Positions 1 through 13,000 of a stretch of DNA of 64,000 nucleotides are shown one piece after another (within the stretch, counting starts at the first letter, position 1; the number at the start of each line of letters is the position of its first letter). This DNA comes from Megascapheus bottae. Taxonomy: Eukaryota > Chordata > Mammalia > Rodentia > Geomyidae. Made by a program: the position numbers and the translations under genes. The notes beneath the pieces are model-generated. The model did no database searches. It saw only the letters and a program-made list of their open reading frames with translations, and was not told the DNA's origin. The stretch lies in NCBI GenBank assembly GCA_024803745.1, contig JANJXV010000004.1:55618358-55682357 (forward strand). Reading direction: 5' to 3'.

Positions 1-59
1 TAAAAAATACAAAAAAAGTCTACATCATAGTCTCCAAAGCTGAAGCTGCATATAACACT

Positions 60-260
60 CGACACTTACATTGACCTACAATAAATGGCACTCCAGGGCC
101 CAATGCACCAAGCATGGTCTCATCATGAAGTGGGCAGGTACATGCAACTTCTTGACCTTTCCTAATAATTCCAGAACATATGTGATACCAGCATTATCTC
201 TTTTGTTCTGTTTTACATCTATAAGTTCCTCATACTGTCTTCTGTGAACAACTTTGAACA
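60..260 (-). pseudogene. Unrecognised coding-like segment, possibly a retrocopy or stray exon
   Basis: On the minus strand, after a pyrimidine tract ending TTTTTTCAG near 264, a frame reads DLFKVVHRRQYEELIDVKQN and on through GITYVLELLGKVKKLHVPA. A second frame over 70-190 is open as well (CTCPLHDETMLGALGPGVPF). It does not match the next part of CFAP206. It may be a decayed retrocopy with a frameshift or an unannotated exon. The source was not recognised. Confidence 0.3.
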
Positions 261-632
261 AGTCTGAAAAAAGATATGAAGCTAGAGAGGAGAAGAGGAA
301 CAGGGAGTTGAGGTGATAGGAGACAAAGCAGCTTACAGATCTTCTGTCCAGTGTTGTGCCTAGAGCTAATAACAATACCGCACTGTGCTCCTAAAAGGGG
401 TTCTCAGCACATGGCCATATAGGATGAGGCAAAGCTAAATGAAGTCCAGGATGTGGAAACAAGAGGTTCATCTTTGTCATTGCTTTTCTTAAAAGTGCCA
501 GTTCTTTCTTTTCTCTTTCTTTATCCCCTTATGGTTTATTTCATGCTGTTACTATATCTGACGTTGGTTGGTACCTGGCATATTGTATATATGCTTATTT
601 GTTTATTTGAAATAGGGAAGGGAAGGAGAAAA

Positions 633-986
633 ACAAGATGATTGGGGGTAGTAGGGGGAGGGAACGTAAGAGAAAAACATGGGAAGGGGTATCAATGTTC
701 AAGAAGTATGGGGCCAGGAGTTTGGCCTAGTGGTAGAGTGCTTGCCTAGCATGCATGAATACCTGGGTTCGATTCCTTGGTACCATATATATAGAAAAAA
801 GCCAGAAGTGGTGCTGAGGCTCAAGTGGTAGAGCTCTAGCCTTAAGAAAGCCCAAGGACAGTGCTCAGGCCCTGAGTTCAAGCCCAGGACTGGCAAAAAA
901 ATAAAAAAGAAGTAATGTACCCACTACTTGACGAATGTAACTGTAACACCTCTGTGCATACCCCAACAATAAAATACAATAAAAAG
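633..986 (+). mobile_element. LINE-1 3' UTR with ID-ID SINE insertion
   Basis: 633-710 and 909-986 form one L1-type 3' UTR (AACTGTAACACCTCTGTGCA, then CAATAAAATA). An ID-ID SINE occupies 711-908. Confidence 0.65.
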
Positions 987-1037
987 GATGTTATCAGGAT
1001 CATTTTGTGTTAGATATGCAAGAAAAAGAACATAATT

Positions 1038-1243
1038 GGCCCAGTGTCAGGAGCTAGCACCATCGACTCAGGAGGCTGAGATTTGAGGAAAAGCCAGCCC
1101 AGGCAGGCGTTCTGTTGAGACTGTTATTTCCAATTAACCATCCAAACCTTGGAAATGGAGCTATGGCTCAAGTGGTGGCTCACTAGCTTTGAGTACAAAG
1201 GCTGACAGACTCTACCCAGGCCCCAGGTTCAAGTCCTGGGACC
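1038..1243 (+). repeat. B1-ID dimer SINE
   Basis: Diverged copy; the left half reads GACTCAGGAGGCTGAGATTT and the right half ends AAGTCCTGGGACCAGC. Confidence 0.7.
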
Positions 1244-2514
1244 AGCATACACCAAATCATACACATTCACTTGAAGTTTTACTTCTCAGGAAAAATCAAA
1301 GTTCCCTATATTGACTCATTTGTGAAGAGACCTTGGAGACACTGGAAAATGTGAAATTCTAAAAAAAAATCTTGATGTGTGTTTTTTTTAGAGTCTAGAG
1401 GGTATAACATTGGGATTTTGAACTTGTGGTTTTCATGCTTGCTAGACAGGAGCTTCTATCACAAAACCATAACTGCAGCACTATTTTCTGTTGGAAGGAA
1501 TTCTCTTCTCTCAGCAAGGCAGAGGACAGGACAAGTTTTCCTTTTCTTTTTAGGTAAAATCCTGATCATGACAAAGTAAAACAACTCACAACTTTACCCA
1601 CGATACGATTGGGTTAAAAAAAATGTTTATGTAAACTAAGTTCACTTTGGCAAGAGACAGTCTTTAAAGCCAAATTCAGAACCTCAAAACTTTTTACCAA
1701 TATCCCTTCATACGATCTAATTGTTTAAAAATATAGCCATAGACTTCAAGACTAGAAGTTTGAGCAAAATAGACATGGATACTTTATAGCCAAGAGATAA
1801 TATTAGTTGTACTAACACTCATTCTATAAAAATCAACCGTATTTCCTTATAACAGTTGAAAGGACGACTGTGAGCATCAAAGAGAAAATGAAGAGACTTC
1901 AGTCCACTCCTAACTACAGTGAGGATGAAATTGATAGGTAGAAACTACATCGGATACCTGATCAATCAAGTGAGCACAGGGAAAAATAACGTTCCTTCAG
2001 CCTGTTCCCTTCCAAAATGGAGCAAGCAGCTACACTGCCATGGCCGAAGCATGTCACACACAGCAATATCGACATCAGCATCGCAAGGTACTGCTCTACC
2101 TTATCTACATGAAATGGTGTGTCCCCGACAGGCTAATATTGGGACTACTGGGTGCTACACTGGGAAGTTCTGGAAACTTCTGGATGTGGGCCTTTCTGGA
2201 GGAAGTATGTCACTGGGGTCATGTCTCTGTCTTGTTATGGCCACTCACTTGCTTGCTCACTCTCCTTTTTTTTCTTTCCTCCCTTCCTTTTTTTCTTTCT
2301 TTCTCCTTCTCTCTCTCCCTTCCTCCTCTTTTTTCCCTCCTTTCTTTCTCTCTCTGTCTGCCTCTCTTTTTCTGTCTGCCTCTCTTCCTACTTCCTGTCC
2401 ATCATATGAAGAACCTTGCCTACCACATACTCCCATCACCATGATGTTCTGCCCAAGAAAATGGGTGAAGCAACAATGAACAGAGATAAATCCTTCCTCC
2501 TCCCTCCCTCCTAG

Positions 2515-2712
2515 GATGGGCCAGGAGTGTGGCCTAGGGGTAGAGTGCTTGCCTAGTATACACAAAGCCCTGGGTTCAATTCCTCAGTACCACATACATA
2601 GAAAAAGCCAGAAGTGGTACTTTGGCTCAAGTGGTAAAGCACTAGCCGTGAGAAAGCCCAAGGACAGTGCTCAGGCCCTGATTTCATGCCCTAGAACTGG
2701 GAGGAAAAAAAA
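2515..2712 (+). repeat. ID-ID dimer SINE
   Basis: Both ID units are present (GGTAGAGTGCTTGCCTAG and CTCAAGTGGTAAAGCACTAG) with a short A/G tail. Confidence 0.85.
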
Positions 2713-2845
2713 GAATAAATTCTCTGATCTAAAGTCATCCAACATGGTTATAAGACTATTCTAATTCTGAGGTGGTGCCCACCACTGCACCTGGTTAGTA
2801 TAAAAGTTCTGAGTGGCTTTTCATCTCAAAGAAAGGGCACTGCCA

Positions 2846-3008
2846 GGCCAGGAGCATAGCCTCGTGGTAGAGTGCTCTCCCAGCATGCATAAAGCCCTGG
2901 GTTCAATTCTTGGGTATTGCATACACACACACACACAAAAGCCAGAAGTGGTGCTGTGACTCAAGTGGTGGAGCACTAGCCTTGACCAAAAATAAAATAA
3001 AATAAAAA
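2846..3008 (+). repeat. ID-ID dimer SINE, right unit truncated
   Basis: The second unit stops after GCACTAGCCTTGACC and passes into an AAAATA-rich tail. A (CA)n run sits in the linker. Confidence 0.8.
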
Positions 3009-3100
3009 GGGTAGTGCTGCATTTCAACAGTTTTAAAGTACATTGACATGTTAACTCGACCAAAATTTGACTATTTTATTTTATTTATTTTTATTTATTT

Positions 3101-3380
3101 TTTCGGTTGTGGGGTTTGAACTCTGGGCCTGTACTTTGTCCCTGAACTCTTCAGCTCCGGGCTACCACTCTACCCCCAGGCCTGGACGTTGTCTCTGAGC
3201 TCTTCAGCTCAAGACTACCATACTACCCCTGGAGCCACAGCGCCACTTCTGGTTTTCTAGTGGTTAATTGGAGATAAGAGTCTCATATTCTTTAGTGCCT
3301 GGGCTGGCTTTGAACCTCGATTCTCAGATCTCAGCCTCTTGAGTAACTAGGATTACAGGCATGAGTCACTGTACCCAGCT
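3101..3380 (-). repeat. B1-ID dimer SINE with duplicated ID segment
   Basis: The ID part is partly repeated (TCTTCAGCTCCGGGCTACC and TCTTCAGCTCAAGACTACC), so this copy is longer than usual. Confidence 0.75.
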
Positions 3381-3518
3381 AAAATTGGCTACTTTAATTC
3401 TCAGTCTTATCAATGCAACATGAATGGAGACACTCCTATTGTTGCCTCCTCAATTAGTCGTCTGCTCTAAAGACATCAGGCTATATGGAAAAGACTGGCT
3501 CTTATAACATTAACTCAC

Positions 3519-3727
3519 CAAAATGATCTGAAGGAAAATTTCATATTGTCGAACATTGTATAGTGCTTCCTTTATCAGAAGTGACTGAAACTCCTTAACT
3601 AAGAGTGGGTTCTTGGAGATTTTCTCCAGGATGGCTGTATAGCGATACGCAAGTTCCTGGGTAATCTGAAGCTGGTAGTCAATGTGATGAGTGGTGGCTG
3701 GGATTGCTTCACGGAGAATCTCTGGCA
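3519..3727 (-). CDS. CFAP206: CFAP206 exon 7 (last exon in window)
   Basis: The acceptor is TATAAACAG and the donor is TTG|GTGAGT. The exon is 209 bp, reading LPEILREAIPATTHHIDYQL to EIFLQIIL, and ends in phase 0. The next exon is not in the remaining 3.5 kb. Confidence 0.92.
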
Positions 3728-4110
3728 CTGTTTATAAAGCATATGAGAAGACAGAAATGAGGGAGTCCGGAAAGAATTAAGGAGAAAGAGCCCATAAAGG
3801 GCTGCAGATGTAGCTAAGAGTGCTTGCCTAACATGTACAAAGCTCTAGTTTGATCCCAGCTTACAAAAACCAAACAGGTCCAGGGGTGTGGTTCAGTGAT
3901 AAAGTATCTGCCTTGCAAGGCCAAGGCCATGAGTTCAAACCCCAGTATTGAAGAGAGAAGAAAGAAAAAAAAAGCAAGGCTTTTGGAAAGAGAAAGGTTG
4001 AAGTGATAGGGGGCCAGTCTTGAGGGAAAAAGACAAGAGTACAAGACCCTGAACTCAAACTCCAGGAATATTCCAGCACACACTTACATGCACATGTACA
4101 TGTGAATGCG

Positions 4111-4152
<42 letters not shown>

Positions 4153-4670
4153 GACAAGACAATATACATAAAACATGCTATACATTACTGAATGTGTAGG
4201 TTTACTCTGGGACCTTTCATTGCATAATCTGTACCAACAACTATTTCTTTCCAGGGTCCCCTTTATTCCAGGTGCTGACTTTTCTTGTTTTGATTGAGTA
4301 AATACTGATGTCCTCTGGGCTGGGAAGGCTAGGCCCTGTGGGAGACCCCTCACTTCTTTCGGTGACTCCCTTTCTCACTCTAGCTTCATGGTCCAGAAAA
4401 GTTCAAGTCTTGCCTTAGCAGAATACAAATGAGGATGGTTCCTAAGAAACCCTGTGTAATCCTCGCTACTCAGGGGAGATCTAAAGACCAAGCTTTGAAG
4501 CCAGCCAGAGCAGAAAAGCCTGTGAGACTCATCTCCAAATAATCACCCTTCCAAAAAAATAAAAAACTGGAAGTGGAGTTGTGTCTCAAGTGGTAGAGTG
4601 TTAGCTTTAAGGAAAAAAAATCAGGGACAGTGCCCAAGCTCTGTGTTTCTCTGTTCAGGACCCAAGACTG

Positions 4671-4711
<41 letters not shown>

Positions 4712-7700
4712 CAACCTCCCCATTGGGAATGCTAGGGTGTTGTGTATCTATGCCATGGAATGGGCTGTGTTCATTGAATGATGCACATACAGTCGTCGAT
4801 GCCTTCTCCTCCTTTCCCACAGTCTCGGTTAAATAAGCGGATTCCAGTAATAATCATGGTAAGTTCTACCATTTGCCGTTCTTTGTCCTTCCGACCAAGA
4901 GTGAGAAATGTTCCAAGCTCAGCCTGAGGAAAAACGCTCTGGAGGGCAGCTGGAACAGATTGTGAAAAGGGAAAATAATGGCCTAGATCCATTACCAATG
5001 ACATGGTTCTTTCCTTCAGTGGAATCATGTAATCTAAACAATCCCTTATATGGATGATACCTGATTGTAGAATACATAGCAAAGGGGACGGGAAGTTTGG
5101 CCTACTGGTAGAATGCTTGCCTAGCTTACATGAAGACCCAAGTTCAATTCCTTGGTACCACATACATAGAAAAAGCCAGAAGGGATGCTGTGGCTCAAGT
5201 GCTACAGCTCTATCCTTGAGGAAAGCTCAAGGACAGTGCTCAGGCCCTGAGTCCTGGGCTCAGGCCCCAGGACTAGCCAAAAAAATTACATAGCAAAGTT
5301 TATTCTATTTTATACAAGGGAACTATTAAAAATGCCACTCGTGTTAATTTAAATGGTTGTACAAAGAGGCCACAATTCCATATGTCGCCTGGCCTTACCC
5401 TCCAGTTATGTAGTTCAGTTTTTACATATTATGCAATGAGTATAATGACTGCATTTCCTTATCCTTCCTTTCTCTTATGTCCTTTTTATGTGTGCCAGTA
5501 CTGGGGCTTGAACTCAGGTCCTGGGCACTGTTCCTTAGCTTCTTCCTTAAGGCTAGCACTCTACTGAGCATGCCACTGGCTTGACTGAGGCCTCACAATT
5601 ATGATCCATTAGCAGTTTTGTGGCAATAGGTATTAAAACAAACTTTCTAGGTAGGCTTTCTACCACTGAAAACTATGTCTGAAAATAAGCCTTTTAAGGC
5701 TTTGAATTGAAAAATTAGTACTTTTAAAACATCATGGGCCAGGCACTGGTGGCTTATACCTATAATCTTAGCTACCCAGGAGGCTGAGATCCAAAGATTA
5801 TGGTTCCAAGCAGTCTGGGCAGGAAAGTCTGTAAGAGTTATTTTCAATTGTCAAAAAGCCAGAAGCTGAAGTATGGCTCAAGTGGTAGAGAGCTAGCTTT
5901 GAGCAGAGACAGACATGCCGGAATGCAAGTCCCTGCGTTCAATACCCAGTACCAGTGCAGATATGTATGAGCATACATGTGTGTGTGCACACATACACAC
6001 ACACACATTACCATCTATCCTTTCATTTGAAAGGATGAATTGGGTGTTTTCTGCAGTTAAGTCACTGCCGTTGACAGATTAGACTCCATTCCTTTCACCT
6101 GCTCCACTGCCCACCACTCACCACCCAGGTATTACAACTCTGAGGAAATGAACAGTACCTCACCTTGGGAGGTGTGGGCTGCAAATAAATCTTTAAGGTT
6201 GTTTTTTCTTCGTGTGTGTGTGTGTGCACACGCGCGCATGGATATCTGTGCCGGTGTGTGCGCACTGCTTCTGGAGTTTGAACTAAGGGGCTGGGTGCTA
6301 CCCTTAAGCTTTTTTTTTTTTGCCAGTCCTGGGGCTTGAATTCAGAGCCTGGGCACTGTCCCTGAGCTTCTTTTGCTCAAGGCTAGTGCTCTACCACTTG
6401 AGCCACAGTGCCACTTCCTGTTTATGTATTACTGAGGAATGGAACCCAGGAATTCATGTATGCTAGGCAAGCACTCTACCACTAATCCACATTCCTAGCC
6501 CTATCCCTAAGCTTTTGTGCTGAAGGCTACTATTCTACCACTTGGGCAATAGCTCCACTTTCTGCTTTTTGGTGGTTAATTGGAGATAAGGGTCTTACAG
6601 ACTTTTCTGCCCAAGTTGGCTTCGTACTTCAGTCCTCAGGTCTCAGCCTCCTGAGTAGCTAGGATCACAAACATGAGCCATCAGGTCCTGCCTCTGAATT
6701 TGTAAGTTTTAACTTCAATCCTTCACACTCTTACATATTTTATACAATGTAATCGTCATATTATATTTGCTTTTAGTGGAGAATTTTGTTGTTTTCTTAC
6801 CTGTTGTTTCTCTGACAATCTTGATGTCTGTAGGGGACCCAAGCCCAGAGCGGAGTAAAACATAGCTGACAATCTTTCGGTAGAGACTTTCCAGTTCCTC
6901 TCTAGCACATGCTCTGTTATCCGTAATTTCTCTGCTAATTGAGCTTAATCGAGACTCAAGGACCCGGTGATGTTCTTCAAGAAAATCCTCTAAAATTGAC
7001 ATAACAGCACTTCATATATTTATACTTAGAATTCTTCTCAGATAAGGTCTGAGAAAAATCTGCCATGGATCTGTCAACTTTACTACACAAAACAAGCATT
7101 TTTATAGCTGAAAAATAATAATGAGTTGCCAGCAAGTAACCTCAGAATGAAATCCAGTGGGAAGCACATTACAGTAGAATACGTTATCAAGACAAGTCCA
7201 TCTTGAAACAGACAAGCCAAACAGTATAAGAGTGGACTAGAACTTCTCAGTTGAGCAGAAAGTGCTTAAAAACCCATTTCTACAAACATCCCCACATACT
7301 CTACACTACATGCAAAAAATACTAGTATATATAAACATTGTAAATACATGCTTTATATTTGTACTATATGAAAACACCTGTGTTATAAATTACCTTCTTC
7401 TTTCTAATCAGGTCCTAGATAAATTTCCTGTGACATCACACTATGCTGAGAACTTTCACAAGTTTAAAAGGCAAATTAATCTTCTCCAGGCCTTTGACTA
7501 TTTTATCAATTTCTAATTTCACTATTATAAAGTAGAAAAAGCAAAAGATACCATTTGACATGTATAGCATAACAAACTACTTACAGAAAGAACAAAAGAT
7601 AAAGGAAATCAAACAATTAATGGCCACATTAATTGTTGTCAGAGGCAACAGAGGCAATCTACAAAGGAATTTTGTTTATTTTTCTTTCATTTCCAATTCA

Positions 7701-8144
7701 TCACAGATAACTACCTTATATTATATATATGGCATACATGATTAATATGTTATCTGTATGGTATATACCACATATGTGTGTGCAACTGTCTATGTACATA
7801 TATATATGTATGGAGGCACATTCTAAATTATAGAAAACTTAAGTTTCTATCTGCCATTGTGAGGCAGCTAGAAAGTCACATATGTACTATAAAAAATAAA
7901 CCAAAGCTGGGCTCAGTGGTTCATGCCTATAATCCTAGCTGTTCAGGAGGCTGATATCTGAGGATCAAGGTTCAAAGCCAGCCCAGGCACAAAAGGACCT
8001 GAGACTCTTATCTCCAATTAATCTCTGGAAAACTGGAAAATGGGAAGTAGGGCTTGGCTCGAGGATAGGAGGATAGGGTGGTAGCCTTGAGATAAGAGCT
8101 CAGAGACAGCACCCAGGCTGAGTTCAAGCCCTATGACCCACAAA

Positions 8145-8192
<48 letters not shown>

Positions 8193-9991
8193 AATAAAGT
8201 AGTAATAGATTTACACATTAAAAACCTGAACTTCAATGGACTGGTATAATTTCTAACTATTACGTACTAGTGGCATAGGTTTAAAAGCAGGCCACTGGGA
8301 CTGCTCTTTGGGACCGCTCTCCAAACAGAAAGTGGTGTTACTTTTCTCTCAGTTTTCAATAAACTTATTCTGTCTGCTTTAAACACTCAATCAATCAATC
8401 AATCAATATGCTTGGAACCATGATTTTTATTTGCTGCCAGTCCTGGAGCTTGAACTCAGGGGCTGAGCCCTGTTCAAGGCTAAAGCTCTACCACTTGAGC
8501 CACAGTAATACTTCTGGCTTTTCCTATGTATGTGGTACCGAGGAATCGTACCCCAGTCTTCATGCATGCTAGGCAAGCGCTCTACCATTAGGTCAAACTC
8601 CTGGCCCCTGGAACCATAATTTTTTGTGGGAGGGGGGGCATCATGAGGCTTGAACTTGGCCTGGACACTGTCCCTGAGATCTTCAGCTCAAGGCTACCAC
8701 CCTACCCTTGAGCCAAGCCCCACTTCCCGTTTTCTGGAGGTTAATTGGAGATGAGAGTTTCAGGTCATTTTGTGCCTTGGCTGGCTTTGAACCTTGATCC
8801 TCAGATCTCAGCCTCCTGAGTAGCTAGGATTATAGGCATGAGCCACCGTGAGTGGCTTAGAACCATAATTTTTATGAGCAAAGAAATTTAAGTTAACAAA
8901 AAACAAGTTGACTTTTAACATTCATAAAGGTCATTAATATTTTTCTCATTTCAAATTCCTAACAAGTTTAAATTCTTCCAATACCATGGTTCAGGGTGGT
9001 ATCTGTCAAAAGCCTGTCCACATGCTATAGGCTGGGTCCCAAGCCCATGGCATGACTGGGAGATGGGAAAACATTAGATGGAGATGTCTGGGTCAGGAGG
9101 CCTTGTGGGGCCTCCAGGCTCTTCCACTCTTTTGCTTTCCAGCCATGAGGTGAGTGGCTTTTGCCATGATGTGCCACCACAGACCAAATCAATAGAATCA
9201 GCTGATCATGCCTGACTTGTAACACTGTGACCCAAAAGAAACCGTTTTTTTTTGGTACAAATTGATGGTCTCAAGTATTTACAAATAACTGAAAGTTATG
9301 GTAACAGAAAGTTAAGTAAAACTTTAAATTAAAAACATTTCAAAAAACTGACAAAGAACTTATCAGGGAGTCAGAGATTGGGGGACTGAAATTTGAGGCT
9401 ATCATAGGCAGAAGTTAAATCTAATCTCAACTCCCCCCCCCACAAGCTGGAAAGTGAGTCATGACTGCAACCTCAGTGACATAGGAGGCAGTGGTATAAT
9501 TACAGTCCAAGGCTAATAACAGATAAAAGTAGGAGACACAATCTGAAAAACAAACTAAAGCAATAAGAACTAGAGGTATGACTCAAGTGGTAGAGCTTGC
9601 CTAGCAAGCACAAAGTCCTGTACTGTCCCCCAACTTAGGTGAACATAAGTGGCTTATATCCATAAGCTACTTGGAAGACAAAAATAGGAGGATCATGGTT
9701 CTAGCCCAGCCCAGGAGAGGCAGGGACTACAGCAAAACAATCTGAGCATGGCAGCTCATTCCTGTGGTTCCAGCTATATATTTGGGAAATGGAGGACTAC
9801 AGTCCAAGGCCTGCCTCAATCAAAAGTACAAGGCCCTAGATGGGAACTCAATCAAAAAAGTCTGAAGCATATGTACTTCAAGCAGTAGAATACTTGCTTG
9901 GCAAGCATTGGGGCCTGAATTCAAATTATTTTTCTTTGCTTTTTAAGTTATTTTATCAAACATTTAAATTCATTATCAACCAAATGAAATA

Positions 9992-10053
<62 letters not shown>

Positions 10054-13000
10054 TTGCTTGTCCTGGGCCTTGAACTCATGGCCTTGGCACTGTCCTTGGG
10101 CATTCTCAAGGTTAGAGCTCTACCACTTGAGCCACAGCACCATTTCTGGATTTTTTCTATGTATGTGGTACCAAGGAATCGAACCCAGGTCCTCATGCAT
10201 GCTAGGCAAGCACTCTACCACTAGGCTAAACTCCTGGCCCAAATGAAGTCTTTATCTGAAATACAAGACAAAAACTTTGATCAGTATGTTGAAACATTTT
10301 TGAACATTTTCTTTTGCCAGTCCCAGAGCTTTGAACTGAGTGCTGTTCTTGGGCTTTCTCAAGGCTAGAGCTCTACCACTTGAGCCACAGAAATATTTCC
10401 AGATTTTCCAAAGTATGTGGTACAAAGAATAAAACCCGGGTCCTCGTGCATGCTAGGCAAGCATTCTACCACTAGGCCAAACTCCTGGCCTTGAATATAT
10501 TTTTTTTATTAAAGAATTTATTAACATTGATTTTTACATCATATTTCAAATGACTTGTTAAACAAGTGTTCAAGAAGGGAATCTCTATATACAATCCCTC
10601 GCACTTAGTTTTTAGAACATAAACAAAATTAGGTTAAGGGTTTGTATATCACAGATATATATTAATCTATGTAATAAAACATTATGTCTATAGAGTCATA
10701 AATTTTTATGTCTATGTAGTTGTGTTTATATTTCCCTTACCATGTCCATAGCACTGGGTATGCAAATATTGAGTCCTCGCTCTTGTACTGTTTGGATCTA
10801 ATAGCCACATATTAAGGATACCATGCGCCTTTTTGTTCCTTTAGTCTTGACTTATCTCACTATATTTTTAAAACTTTGAGCATAATTACATGCATTACCT
10901 CGACTTGTGTAATTCATATCAAAGTAGACTTGCATCTTAATAGTATCCAGGGATGGATTCTTACTATCCAATAGCCGAGTCACACACAGCTAGAAAAGAA
11001 CAGCCAGCAAGTATTTTTGTTACACTCTAGAATATGCTGAGTTATTTTCAGAAACACAGGGACACATCAAAGCAGTAGTTTGCGATGCTTATCCACCAAC
11101 AACCCCTTTCATTGTTCTTAATCTCCTTGACAACTTCAGGCTTGACAAATCACTCACCCAATAACACATACCAAGTAGTCAGCAATCTGCCCTGTGTTCC
11201 CTTCTATCATCACACGCTGGTGGTTAATATCTAGCTGAAGGCAAGAAGCCCAATCTACTTACTAAGTGTGAGTGGTCTAAATATGGAAAGATGCTCCAGA
11301 ATCCTGGAGTCTAGGGTTTGAACTAAGGTTTGCTTGCTTGGCTGGTAGTCTCCATTTTAGCCAGGCCTCCAAGCCCTGCTTTTTGCTGATTATTTTTGCT
11401 GGCTAGTCTCACAGACTTTTCTGTGGATGCTGGCTACAAACCACGGTTCTCTGGACCTCAGGCTTCTGAGTAACTAGATTTCATTACTGATGCTCCATGA
11501 ACTTAATTCTTAAAATTGTTTTTCAGAAATACATACTTGTTTTACAAGATTATTTTGCATTTGATTTTTTCTTTAGCAATGAAAAGCATAAATTATATTG
11601 AATTACTTAAATTTTAAAGTAGAGTTATTTAACTTTACAGTACAAGTATATGACAGAAATTGATCATTTTTCAATGTAAAAATTAATAAGATATCAAGAT
11701 GGGATTATACAAGCTCACTCTTACTAATACAGACCCCAATTTGGAGTAGGAATCATTTAATCAATGCCCCAGGGTCACCTCCAATATTATGGCCAATAAT
11801 ATTATGGTCCTGGGCACTGTCCCTGTGCTCTTCAGATCAAGGCTAGCACACTACCACTTGAGCTATAGTGCCACTTTTGGTTTTCTGGTGGTTAATTGTA
11901 GATAAGAGTCTCATAGGACTTTCCTGCTCCATCTGGCTTTGAACCTTGATCCTCAGATCTCAGCCTCCTAAGTAGTTAGGATTAGAGGCATGAGCCACTG
12001 GTGCCCAGCTAACAATTCTGTTTCTGGATAAAGAATTGACTCTTATCTCCAATTAATCAGCAAAAAGCCAAAAGTGGAGACATGCCTCAAGTAGTAGAGT
12101 GCCAGTCTTTAGTGAAAAAAATTCAAAGAGACAATGCCTAGGCCCTTAGTTCAAGCCCCAGTACAGAGAGAGAAAGAGAGGAAAGGAGAGAGGAAGAGAG
12201 AAAGAGGGAGTGAGGGGGGAGGAAAGGGAAGGAGGGGGGAGGAGGCGGGGGAGGAGGGAGGAGTGGGGGGAGAGACTGACTCACTGGTGCACATATTCTG
12301 TTCTTGGCCTTCCCCATCTTTCCACCTCCAGGTAGATTAACTACTTTGTGAGCATGGATGAAAGTCACATGGCAGCCCAGGCAAACAGGACATTAGATGG
12401 TACATGAATAGATTTTGTGTTTGCCAGTCCTGGGCATGAGCTCAGGGCCTGAGCACTGTCCCTGGATTTTCTCAAGGCTAGGGTTCTACCACTTGAGCCA
12501 CAGCACCACTTCTGGCTTTTTTCTTTGTATGTGGTACCAAGGAACTGGACCTGGGTCTTTCTGCATGCTAGGCAAGCACTCTACCACTGGGCCAAACTCC
12601 TGGTCCCCAAATTCCTCATTTATTTGTATCATTTTCATAGCCTTTCTTATGCAGCTAACACAAATGAATACTGTATTTAAAAGTAAGATAAAAAGTAATT
12701 TCAAGCGAGCATTATTGGATAATAACCTTAACAAGTTTCTGCACATCACTTTTGATGAGGGTTCTATCCATGTTAAAGGCATTACTGGGATCCAGGACAA
12801 CAGCTTTCACCTGGGAGGAAGAGTGTCCGTATTACTGAGAAATTCACTCAAAACATCCCCATATTCTTTTACATTTCCACTTTCTACAGCCATTATCTCA
12901 TGATTTCCTAGGGCTTGATATTTTAAGCCTTATAACTCAACTTGTCAAACCTTACATTTGTAGGTGAAGAAAAGCAGCAGTCAGAGCCAGGAGTTTGGCC

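Noticed and set aside
711..908. tRNA-like A and B boxes in ID units
   Set aside because: These are SINE promoters derived from a tRNA; no cloverleaf tRNA gene is supported here or in the other SINE copies.
1919..2479. 186-codon plus-strand ORF
   Set aside because: The C-terminal half is translated CT-rich repeat (Ser/Leu/Pro/Phe runs) and the rest has no family resemblance or splice context.
9025..9225. 66-codon minus ORF with gene-like composition
   Set aside because: No splice sites that fit CFAP206 and no recognised family; treated as chance.
9998..10054. Regular short repeats resembling an array
   Set aside because: Simple (CTTT)n microsatellite, not a CRISPR array; there are no distinct spacers and the genome is mammalian.
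12415..12903. 162-codon plus ORF overlapping CFAP206 exon 3
   Set aside because: Its first part is a translated ID-ID SINE and the rest is the antisense of CFAP206 exon 3.
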